Of a stretch of DNA of 10,555 bases, positions 1-6,614 are shown one piece after another; position 1 is the first letter of the stretch; the number at the start of each line of letters is the position of its first letter. The notes below the pieces were generated by a model. That model searched no databases. It saw only the letters and a program-made list of their open reading frames with translations, and had not been told where the DNA came from. This stretch comes from Sulfurimonas sp. Its GTDB lineage: Bacteria; Campylobacterota; Campylobacteria; Campylobacterales; Sulfurimonadaceae. The stretch is from assembly GCA_027083475.1 (NCBI GenBank), contig JALWON010000421.1, forward strand, positions 1-10,555, in the 5' to 3' direction. Both the position numbers and the translations under genes were made by a program.

Positions 1-78
1 ACTTTTTTTATCTTTTGCAATATATTTTAGAATCTTTAACAAACCAAAAATATATTTTGGCTTTTTTTCAATTATCAT
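1..78 (-). CDS. RelE/ParE-like toxin, N-terminal 26 codons, cut by the window edge
   Basis: The frame opens with ATG at 78-76, whose last bases form an ATGA overlap with the antitoxin stop codon, and stays open for exactly 26 codons to the edge. It reads MIIEKKPKYIFGLLKILKYI followed by AKDKKS. A short basic N-terminus followed by an 'L..IL.YIAKDKKS' helix is typical of ParE/RelE-superfamily toxins in Campylobacterota, and the position directly behind a small acidic antitoxin-like gene supports this. Such toxins are either ribosome-dependent mRNA nucleases (RelE) or gyrase poisons (ParE); the visible part cannot separate the two. The catalytic C-terminus lies outside the window, so I cannot say whether the gene is intact. 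Family call is inference from a short segment plus context. Confidence 0.6.
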   Translation of the reverse strand, partial: MIIEKKPKYIFGLLKILKYIAKDKKS

Positions 79-326
79 TTATGAGCACCCAACTCTTCTT
101 TAAAAAATTTCTCCATCATTCGCTCATAAGTTTCTTCGCTCACACCCTTTTGCTGTTCTGCTTCATAGACTCTTGCACGAACTTCAGCAACACTACTCAC
201 AATAAGTTCACTAGGACAATCATCTTCCACAGGCTCAATAATCACACTTCCCTTTGGCAATATCTCTAAGAGCCCAATTAATCTGTTATAGATACTATCT
301 TCGATAGTTAGTTTAATAGCTTGCAT
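75..326 (-). CDS. Antitoxin-like small protein of a type II toxin–antitoxin pair (83 aa)
   Basis: A small acidic protein starting MQAIKLTIEDSIYNRLIGLL. The N-terminal strand-like segment with hydrophobic alternation, then a charged helical C-terminus (about residues 45-83, rich in Glu/Lys), fits antitoxins that dimerise or bind DNA through the N-terminus and cover the toxin with the C-terminus. The start is set at ATG 326 rather than the in-frame ATG at 332: AGGAGG lies 6 nt before 326 but directly abuts 332. The start lies inside the end of the mcrB-like gene (14-nt overlap), so its Shine-Dalgarno sequence sits in codons of that gene, and the antitoxin stop overlaps the toxin start as ATGA. 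This suggests translational coupling of mcrB-like, antitoxin and toxin. Antitoxin role is inferred from size, composition and the toxin-like neighbour; the exact family is not recognised. Confidence 0.65.
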   Translation of the reverse strand: MQAIKLTIEDSIYNRLIGLLEILPKGSVIIEPVEDDCPSELIVSSVAEVRARVYEAEQQKGVSEETYERMMEKFFKEELGAHK

Positions 327-2187
327 GCTCATCCTCCTCCCCTTCTTTTCGTTCTATTTTATCATAAATTTTTATGTATGATTCTTTAGAAAAATATTTA
401 GCCACACTATACACAAACTTCTCATCTTCGACATATTCATCGTTTATACCCGTATCAAATATTTGAAAAGCTTTCATCTCAATTTTTTCTATAAAACCAT
501 CATTTAAAACAAGTTTTATCTTCTCCCAATCATCATAAAAGTACTCCTGAAGCAGAGGGATAATTTTATTTTGCATTATGGCATTTAAATCGGCTAGTGA
601 AGAGTGCTCATCTAGCTCCATAAAATAGGCATGACCAATAGTGTGATCTCTATCGTAAAGATACTCTACTCTTGCATTTATCTTTTGAAGCAGTGCTTTT
701 AAGTTTACTTCTGCAACTTCAAAATCTAACAGTTCTGCATTTGGCATCATTTCTACAAACTCAAAACGGCGTCTCAAAGCTGTATCCATAAGAGCGATAC
801 TTCTGTCTGCTGTGTTCATAGTACCGATAATGTAAAGATTAGATGGTACTCCAAATAAATCATGTGAGTAAGGCAAACGCAATTGTATCTCTTCTGATGC
901 ACCTATGCGTTTTGAGGGTTCTATGAGGGTGATGAGTTCTCCAAAGATTTTAGAAATGTTGCCTCGGTTTATTTCGTCTATTATTAGAATGTGGTTTTTT
1001 ACTTTAGCATTTTGCTCTATCTTGATTTCTCTACCTTGTAAAATATCTGGCAAAATTATATTAATATATGAACTATAATATGGAGCTTTTCCCTCTGCTA
1101 TAGTTCTTTTAAGTAAATCACACGAAAGTGAAATATAAGTAGTATTCGCTTTTACAACTAAAGAATTAGAATTTTTAAAGAGTTGAAATTTCTTACCTGT
1201 TTTTGTTTTATAAATTTTACCCACGGCTTCTTCATCATTAAAAAAATCAAACTTTTTCACATACTCGCTGTATAGATTGTCAAACTCATTTGTACTACTA
1301 AACTCTAAATCATCACTACTTGCTTTTAAACTTAACTTCTTAAAAACACCACCCGCAACATCATAAGAGATCTCTCCATCAACACTATTGGCCTTTATCC
1401 CCTCAACAAACTCCTCATACCCATAAGACTGGTGAAAAGTAACAAACTCTATCTGTCCAGCACTACTTAGTTCTTCAAATCTACTCTTCGCTTCTGCTCT
1501 ATCCTCTGGCACTTCCCCATCTATAATCTCTAATGCTCTGTTAATAGTATGGTAAGTTTTTCCTGTTCCAGGAGGGCCGTAGAGGATTTGGTTGAGAGAG
1601 TCACTTTTGAGACTTATCTCAGCACTAGGTTCTATTTTTGAAGAAGTGAAACTAGAAGGATTTTCATTGTTTATATCAATAAATCGAATATTGTTTTTTC
1701 CTTGCATATTAAAAATTTTCTTTAAAACATTTTTTCCACCATTCGTTCTAAAATCTTCTTGAAGTTCTAAAATGTCAATATTTTTTTTGCAAATAGCTTT
1801 TACTGGATATTTCTTATCATCAAAGACACTAAAATAGATTGATGCACCATTTAAATCAAAACTTGATGGATTTATATCATACTCAAGCATCGATTTCATG
1901 ATTGCTTTGTACTGTAGATAATGTTTATATCTTCTAGCACCACTTCTTAAATCAGAAAATGTGTCGGGACTTTTAAAAGTATGATTGCGGTCAAATATTT
2001 CTTTGAAACTACTATCCTCATTGGAAAACTTTATGAGTTTTTCATCATTACTTAAATCTGCATAGCTATCTATTGTGGCAAATATATCGAGTTTATTTTG
2101 ACTAATATAACTAGGATAAGTATTTAAACTATTCCCACTAAACCCTATTTTTTCTAAATATCTTTTATAGTCTTCATAGTCAATCAT
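313..2187 (-). CDS. McrB-like AAA+ ATPase/GTPase (624 aa), no McrC partner seen
   Basis: An AAA+ protein of the McrB branch, which in McrBC-type modification-dependent restriction uses GTP hydrolysis to drive translocation for the McrC nuclease. Visible motifs (numbered from ATG 2187): Walker A GPPGTGKT at 204-211, Walker B ILIIDEINRGN at 400-410, the McrB signature MNTADRS at 457-463 and an arginine-finger-like RRRF at 472-475. The spacing from Walker A to B, about 195 residues, is much longer than I recall for E. coli McrB, implying an insertion around residues 265-395. Residues 1-195 form an N-terminal domain I do not recognise, presumably the target-recognition part. The start is ATG 2187, with AAGGA 5 nt upstream; the longer reading from TTG 2220 has no such site. 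The next gene down is an antitoxin overlapping by 14 nt rather than mcrC. Whether it binds GTP or ATP cannot be told. Confidence 0.85.
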   Translation of the reverse strand: MIDYEDYKRYLEKIGFSGNSLNTYPSYISQNKLDIFATIDSYADLSNDEKLIKFSNEDSSFKEIFDRNHTFKSPDTFSDLRSGARRYKHYLQYKAIMKSMLEYDINPSSFDLNGASIYFSVFDDKKYPVKAICKKNIDILELQEDFRTNGGKNVLKKIFNMQGKNNIRFIDINNENPSSFTSSKIEPSAEISLKSDSLNQILYGPPGTGKTYHTINRALEIIDGEVPEDRAEAKSRFEELSSAGQIEFVTFHQSYGYEEFVEGIKANSVDGEISYDVAGGVFKKLSLKASSDDLEFSSTNEFDNLYSEYVKKFDFFNDEEAVGKIYKTKTGKKFQLFKNSNSLVVKANTTYISLSCDLLKRTIAEGKAPYYSSYINIILPDILQGREIKIEQNAKVKNHILIIDEINRGNISKIFGELITLIEPSKRIGASEEIQLRLPYSHDLFGVPSNLYIIGTMNTADRSIALMDTALRRRFEFVEMMPNAELLDFEVAEVNLKALLQKINARVEYLYDRDHTIGHAYFMELDEHSSLADLNAIMQNKIIPLLQEYFYDDWEKIKLVLNDGFIEKIEMKAFQIFDTGINDEYVEDEKFVYSVAKYFSKESYIKIYDKIERKEGEEDEHASY

Positions 2188-2188
2188 C

Positions 2189-2355
2189 TTAATCCTTCTC
2201 CACCCACTTAAATATATCAATCACAGAAATTCTCTCTTTCTCTTCTTCAACAAAATATATAATAGAGTAGCCTCTTTTTTAGTAATAGCCGGGTAACCAT
2301 CATTGAGGGAGAGGAAACTCTCTATCTCTGAATTATTAATCTGAATCATTTGCAT
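2189..2355 (-). pseudogene. Decayed toxin–antitoxin remnant (antitoxin start joined to toxin tail)
   Basis: Two reading frames cover this stretch. The first starts at ATG 2355, with GGAGG 9 nt upstream, and gives 44 residues: MQMIQINNSEIESFLSLNDG, then YPAITKKEA and a basic tail, stopping at 2221. Its opening and the YPAITKKEA motif look like the two ends of an antitoxin with the middle missing. The second frame, open from 2278 to the TAA at 2191-2189, reads RGYSIIYFVEEEKERISVID then IFKWVEKD, which resembles the C-terminal strands of a RelE/ParE-type toxin. The frames meet near an A6 run (2280-2275). The simplest reading is that an ancestral antitoxin–toxin pair lost its centre by deletion. 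The toxin-frame stop lies 1 nt before the mcrB-like ATG, so this module once preceded that gene in the same transcript. Family assignments are inference from short segments; the 44-aa frame could still be translated. Confidence 0.45.
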
Positions 2356-2395
2356 AGATGAATCCCTCCATTGAATTCCCAGCCAACACACCCAC

Positions 2396-2434
2396 AAAAA
2401 AAAAGGGCGACTAGAAATAAATCTAGCCGCCCTT
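2396..2434 (-). terminator. Strong intrinsic terminator
   Basis: On the minus strand a 13-bp stem AAGGGCGGCTAGA (2434-2422) and TCTAGTCGCCCTT (2415-2403) encloses a 6-nt loop and is followed by an unbroken T run down to 2396. The single non-Watson-Crick position is a G·U pair when read as minus-strand RNA but an A·C mismatch on the plus strand, so the minus direction is favoured. It can end both the candidate small RNA starting near 2491 and transcripts arriving from the kinase gene. Confidence 0.85.
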
Positions 2435-2491
2435 TCGATCCAATACCTTAAGATCATCACTCTCAAGATATACAAGGAATCACATTGTTTC
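2396..2491 (-). ncRNA. Candidate small RNA of about 95 nt
   Basis: The stretch lies between a near-consensus promoter (2526-2498) and an intrinsic terminator (2434-2396), with a predicted transcription start near 2491. No plausible protein frame with a ribosome binding site fits inside. Besides the terminator it can form a 10-bp hairpin, AUAUCUUGAG with CUUAAGGUAU around a 9-nt loop (about 2471-2443), using two G·U pairs. The 5' part carries a pyrimidine-rich GAUUCCUU stretch (about 2482-2475) complementary to a Shine-Dalgarno core, which suits a trans-acting regulator, but no target is shown. It is not tRNA-like and lacks the conserved SRP RNA or tmRNA cores I know. Alternatives: a terminated leader of the TA remnant/mcrB-like genes, with readthrough controlling them. 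Confidence 0.55.
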
Positions 2492-2497
2492 GTTAAA

Positions 2498-2526
2498 ATT
2501 ATACCACAGAAACACCAACAAGTCAA
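2498..2526 (-). promoter_or_regulatory. Near-consensus sigma-70 promoter
   Basis: On the minus strand TTGACT (2526-2521) and TATAAT (2503-2498) are separated by exactly 17 bp, an almost ideal housekeeping promoter in sequence and spacing. It starts 5 bp after the kinase stop codon and points towards the small-RNA candidate, the TA remnant and the mcrB-like gene. No start codon with a ribosome binding site follows before the terminator. Confidence 0.75.
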
Positions 2527-2530
2527 AAAT

Positions 2531-3457
2531 CTATTTTGTCAAATATCGCCTCAAAACAAACAGGAGTTTTTTATCATCTATTGGTTTTGCAAGGTAGTCA
2601 TTGAAGCCTTCTGCGAGGTACTTTTCTGCATCGCCACTCACTGCATTGGCTGTCAGAGCGACGATAGGGGTAAAAGAGTTGTTCTCTTTTTCATATGCTC
2701 GAATGGCAAGTAATGCTTCTGAACCGTTTTTATTGGGCATATTTATATCCATCAGTACAAGATTGTAATGACCTTTTTTATACATCTCTTCTGCTATAGC
2801 ACCATCATCTGCTATGCTTACTTCAAGGTCTAACTCTTCAAGAAGAATCCTGATGAGCATTTGGTTGGTTTTGTTATCTTCTGCAACGAGGACTTTGTTA
2901 TTTGTAAAAGTCGTAGGGACATCCTCTTGTTGCGTTTGCATTTTTTTACTACTGAGTGCTACTGGCAAATCAAAAGAGAAGCTGCTTCCTTTGCCGAGTT
3001 GGCTCTCTATCTTGAGTGCTACTCCAAAAAGAGTAAGCAGTTTTGTAACGATTGAGAGTCCGAGTCCTGTACCCCCATATTTTCTGGCTGTAGAACTATC
3101 TGCTTGTGTAAATGCTTGGGTAATCTGTTCAATATTTTCTTGTGCAATCCCTATCCCCTCATCTCTCACTTCACAATGCAACAAGTTTGTTTGTGCATCA
3201 AAAGAGATAATAAGTTCAATACTTTTGCCTTCAGGAGTAAATTTGATTGCGTTTGAGAGGAGATTGGAGAGAATCTGTTTGAGTCGTAATATATCAGACT
3301 CAAGATAATCAGGAATATTTGCATCAATACTATTGATAAGTGTGACATTTTTTTCTTTGGCATTTTGCTCATACAAAAAGAAAAGTGTTTGGAACTCCCC
3401 TTTTGCATCAAACTCAACAGACTCCAAGACCAAATATCCTGACTCTATTTTACTAAT
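2531..3457 (-). pseudogene. Hybrid histidine kinase, 3' fragment (HATPase and receiver domains), cut off by an insertion
   Basis: This is the downstream part of the kinase split by the palindromic element. In the rebuilt 571-aa protein it supplies the ATP-binding domain, with N-box SNLLSNAIKF (Asn about 332), G1 box DEGIGI (362-367) and G2 box GGTGLGL (391-397). A C-terminal receiver domain follows, with acidic pair ED (456-457), phospho-acceptor Asp 500 in LVLMDINMPN, and Lys 554 in LAKPIDD. No other frameshift or missing key residue is seen, so the break is probably recent. The element places an in-frame TGA just upstream of the fragment, so it could only be made from an internal start such as TTG 3433 (AGGA 3 nt before). 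A stand-alone HATPase-REC product would have no phosphorylatable His. Confidence 0.85.
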
Positions 3458-3725
3458 AGACTTCTTTCATAACCTAGATATGTCTCAGCACTTTATAGAG
3501 AGTTTTAATCAAGGCAGATGTTCTTTAGCATAGCCGTAGCTATGGTAAAGGTTATCTAACGAAGAGTAAAGCTCTCTATAAAGTGCCCTACGGGAGGGTT
3601 AAAAAGAGGCAACCTAGCACAAAAAAATGTTTTACCCTTAGCTATGGCTAGGCATAAAAATTTGTTTTGCACTATCTTCCCTCTTTTTAACCCTCTGAGA
3701 CATATCTAGGTTATGAAAGAAGTCT
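3458..3725 (+). mobile_element. Palindromic cloverleaf mobile element, copy 1 (268 bp), inserted in the kinase gene
   Basis: A non-coding MITE-like element. Its outer arms, 3458-3488 and 3695-3725, are a perfect 31-bp inverted repeat (ends AGACTTCTTTCATAACC). Inside are: arm B (3489-3585) with a perfect 14-bp base stem CACTTTATAGAGAG and an apical 12-bp stem with one mismatch around CGTA (3523-3550); a mini hairpin CCC-TAC-GGG (3586-3594); and arm A (3595-3694) with a perfect 15-bp base stem AGGGTTAAAAAGAGG and an imperfect inner stem. The element is flanked by AAT on both sides (3455-3457, 3726-3728), a 3-bp target duplication. It carries no transposase frame, so mobility in trans by an IS with similar ends is likely; the ends recall some IS5-family elements, but that is from memory. 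Orientation is arbitrary: I call the copy with arm B first '+'. Confidence 0.85.
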
Positions 3726-4517
3726 AATGTCTAAAACATCGTTAATCACATTGGTCACAACCTTTGAAGATTGGTGGATTGTGTTGAGATACTTTGCTTT
3801 TATTGTATCATGCTCATTTTTGAGTAAAATCTGCACAAAGCCCATGATTGCATTCAGTGGTGTTCTTATCTCGTGGGACATTACCGATAAAAACTCTGAT
3901 TTTGCCTTGTTGGCACTGTTGGCCTCTTCAACTTTCTCTTCAAGCTCCTCTGCTAAAAGCATGTTGTTTATAATAGCATGAGAGATTTTTTTTGAAAGGA
4001 CAACAATAGTAAAAATATAGAGAATCATAGAGAGTGCCAATATTTTCGATGCATGTGCCTCCTCTAAAAACAACCTATATGCATAAGGAATCATCACAAT
4101 AAAAACATATGTCTGAAAGATTTCAACCTTAGATGCCAAACTAATAACAGCCCCAGAAACAAGCCCTGCAATCAAAATAATAATAATCATCTGGTACTGA
4201 ATAGTCGAAGGAAAAATAAAAAAAGCTCCTGCTCCCCACAACAAAGCACCAAGAGTAGTCAATATAAAAAAACTTTGGTAAAAATATCTATAATTTTTAA
4301 GTGTAATCGTCGTTTTTTGATACTGAGCATAGAGTAAAAATCGTAAAACGACAAGAAATAAGTTTGCCAAAAACCAAGAAACAAGGTAAAGAGTATTGAC
4401 TAAATCATAATAAGTATAAACAATAATGACTGATAACAAAAACAAAGCAATCAGAGCATTTGTTACATTGTTATAAATATAGTCAAGTTGCTTCACCTCT
4501 AAACGAAAATGTTTCAC
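3711..4517 (-). pseudogene. Hybrid histidine kinase, 5' fragment (six-TM sensor and HisKA), cut short by an insertion
   Basis: This is the upstream part of a membrane sensor kinase. The start is GTG 4517 with GAGG 6 nt before it. The N-terminal 175 residues hold about six hydrophobic membrane segments (roughly 19-37, 42-62, 84-103, 110-130, 135-152, 158-175) with no sizeable extracytoplasmic loop. A charged linker (about 185-205) follows, then the HisKA H-box SVMSHEIRTPLNAIMGF with the phospho-acceptor at His 215. Kinase sequence ends at Ile 264; the element then adds RLLS and a stop, giving a 268-aa product lacking the ATP-binding and receiver domains. It is the last gene of the apparent operon, 12 nt after the formate dehydrogenase stop. 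The signal sensed and the response partner are unknown. A truncated protein could persist in the membrane and be phosphorylated by another kinase, but that is speculation. Confidence 0.85.
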
Positions 4518-4529
4518 TTAGTACCTCAT

Positions 4530-6599
4530 TTATGTATTGATAACCTCGACCTGAATCGACTTAAACGCCGCTGTCAAAATGAGTTCATCACTCTTATCTC
4601 CAAAAATATTATTGAGTTTTGTATCGGCATAATGAAATGTCGCATAGAGTGTTTTTGGTCTCACCTTGTCTGTAAACTTCACTTTGATTGGATTTGTTTG
4701 TCCATACTGCGTTTTTAAAATCACTTTTTCACTTGTAAAGTCTGCGGCATCTGTTTCATGCACAAGTAAAATATCTTCTGAGTAGCGTTTATTTAAACTC
4801 TGTGTATATTTTGTTTGTGCGGAGTTGTTATAGTGTTGCAGTGCCCTTCCTGTCGTTAGGTGATAGCCTGTGAGTTGTTTGTTTGTTATCTCTTCTACCA
4901 TACCGCGCAGCGTATACTGTTTGTAATGAAACACACCCAAGCCATCTTCTGTTCTAAAATCGAGTTGATGTAAAATAGGGGTATCTTCTGTGTGTACTGG
5001 CCACTGTAAACCGCGTTTTCTATGCTTTTCTAAACGGTGATAATCTGCACCTGAGAAACGTCTATAGGCAGTTTTTTGCACATCTTCCCAGACATCTTTA
5101 CTCGACTCATACGAGGCATTGCCTCCCATTTTGTTATCCAGAAGTTTAAGCACTTCCCAATCATCCGGCAAGTCTGATTTCACTAAGGGCTGAGAGAGGT
5201 GTAAACGCCGCATTGCATTTACATACACCCCTGTTTTCTCATATGCTGATTTCACCCCTACAACAATGTCCGCTCGCTCGGCAATGTCTGTCATAAACAA
5301 CTCTTGCACGAAAATAAGCTCTAAGTTCTCAAAAGCTTGCGTGATTTTGTTGAGATTTGGATGAATGTGTGTTAAATCTTCACCAATGTTGAGCACCGCT
5401 TTAATACTTCCTTCTATCATGCCATCCACAAGTTGCGGTGTCATCAAACCTATCTCTTTTGGTGTTTGATAATCAGGAGCATAGTAAGGCAGCATGCCCA
5501 TATCACAAACACCCTGCACATTGGTTTGCCCTCGAAGCGGCATAAGTCCTGCTCCGGGTTTACCCACATTGCCTGTCATCAGGGCTAAATGTGTGATTGC
5601 CATGACCGCATACGAGCCATCGGTATGTTCTGTAATACCTAAGCCCCAAAATATCATAGATTTTTTCAAAGCATACTCACGAGCCACTTTCGGAATCATC
5701 TTTGCCAAGTACTCATACCCTTCAATCTCTTTAAAAAAGTTAGGATTTGCATAAGGATCTGCTAAAATTTTTGCTTTAAAATCTAAAAAGCCTTTCGTTC
5801 TCTCAGCAATAAAATCTTCACTGTATAACTCTTCATCTATAATAACATAGGCAAGCATATTGAGCACAAGCAGATTCGCTTCATGAGGAATAATCGCCTT
5901 GTATTTTGAAAACCTATGGAGCTTAATCTCGCGTACATCAAAGGTAGCAAGGTTATCATGTTTGCGTGCCATATCAAGCATACGGTTGGCTATGATAGGG
6001 TGGGCTTCAGTTGTGTTTGAGCCAAAAACAACCATAAATTCGCAATTATAGATGTCATTATAAGGGTTTGTCGCCGCTCCCTCACCGATGGTCATACGCA
6101 TTCCCTTGAGTGATGGGGAGTGACAAACTCTTGCACAGTTATCGACATGCGGGGAGTTGAGGGTTTCACGGGTAAATTTTTGGAAGAAAAAGGCACTCTC
6201 ACACGAACTTCTCGCCCCACCTAAAGAACAGATAGATTTTCTTCCATACTGCTCTTGAATATCTTTGAGCTTCATGCTTGCCGCTGTGGTTGCACTCTCC
6301 AAATCCGTTTCATACCAAGTAGCATCTAAGTCTATGAGGTTTGAGGAGAGTGCATTTTTAATGGCAGGATTTTTAGCTAAAAAGCTTTTTTTAATACGCG
6401 GCGTTTTGAGTCTCTCCTCAGAGTCCACAAAATCATAACCATATTTGCCCTTGACACAGAGATTTCCTTGCGAAACAACACCATCGGGATGTGCAAAAAT
6501 CTTTTTGATTTTGTTCTCTTTGACATCAACATGCGCAGCGATGTCACAGCCAACACCACAGTAAGCACACACACTATCGATTGTTTCTATATTTTCCAT
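4530..6599 (-). CDS. Molybdopterin formate dehydrogenase alpha subunit, Cys type (689 aa)
   Basis: A Mo/W bis-MGD oxidoreductase that most likely oxidises formate to CO2 (or runs in reverse). The N-terminus binds one [4Fe-4S] cluster through Cys 11, 14, 18 and 48 (CAYCGVGC and GNLCVKG), with the conserved Lys 50 for electron relay. The metal-ligand motif NCARVCHSPS places Cys 159 where E. coli FdhF has selenocysteine, followed by the catalytic-type His 160. The stretch GKPGAGLMPLRGQTNVQG is typical of formate dehydrogenases, and a C-terminal MGD-binding domain (about 560-689) is present. Length is close to FdhF. There is no Tat signal peptide, so it is probably cytoplasmic. Start is ATG 6599 (AGGA 7 nt upstream); the in-frame TTG 6602 is less well placed. 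No beta subunit, cytochrome, accessory or NAD-binding partner adjoins it, so the electron acceptor is unknown. An assimilatory nitrate reductase is less likely given the Cys-His ligand motif. Confidence 0.85.
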   Translation of the reverse strand: MENIETIDSVCAYCGVGCDIAAHVDVKENKIKKIFAHPDGVVSQGNLCVKGKYGYDFVDSEERLKTPRIKKSFLAKNPAIKNALSSNLIDLDATWYETDLESATTAASMKLKDIQEQYGRKSICSLGGARSSCESAFFFQKFTRETLNSPHVDNCARVCHSPSLKGMRMTIGEGAATNPYNDIYNCEFMVVFGSNTTEAHPIIANRMLDMARKHDNLATFDVREIKLHRFSKYKAIIPHEANLLVLNMLAYVIIDEELYSEDFIAERTKGFLDFKAKILADPYANPNFFKEIEGYEYLAKMIPKVAREYALKKSMIFWGLGITEHTDGSYAVMAITHLALMTGNVGKPGAGLMPLRGQTNVQGVCDMGMLPYYAPDYQTPKEIGLMTPQLVDGMIEGSIKAVLNIGEDLTHIHPNLNKITQAFENLELIFVQELFMTDIAERADIVVGVKSAYEKTGVYVNAMRRLHLSQPLVKSDLPDDWEVLKLLDNKMGGNASYESSKDVWEDVQKTAYRRFSGADYHRLEKHRKRGLQWPVHTEDTPILHQLDFRTEDGLGVFHYKQYTLRGMVEEITNKQLTGYHLTTGRALQHYNNSAQTKYTQSLNKRYSEDILLVHETDAADFTSEKVILKTQYGQTNPIKVKFTDKVRPKTLYATFHYADTKLNNIFGDKSDELILTAAFKSIQVEVINT

Positions 6600-6614
6600 C
6601 AAGTTATCCTAAAA

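Noticed and set aside
2221..2526. A 101-codon minus-strand frame as one full gene
   Set aside because: Its first half runs through the promoter, the small-RNA candidate and the terminator stem, with Cys/Trp-rich random-looking sequence; only the last 44 codons, after GGAGG and ATG 2355, look protein-like.
2814..3533. Plus-strand open frames opposite the kinase 3' part and the element, and similar ones opposite the other genes
   Set aside because: They are antisense to well-supported domains and lack ribosome sites or recognisable motifs.
3458..3725. Cloverleaf element as a tRNA or tmRNA gene
   Set aside because: The stems are far too long (31, 14 and 15 bp base stems), there is no anticodon arm or TTCGA loop, and it has target-duplication flanks within a gene.
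4530..6599. Assimilatory nitrate reductase instead of formate dehydrogenase
   Set aside because: The NCARVCHSPS ligand motif with Cys-His and the PLRGQTNVQG segment match formate dehydrogenases better; the [4Fe-4S] motif alone is shared by both.
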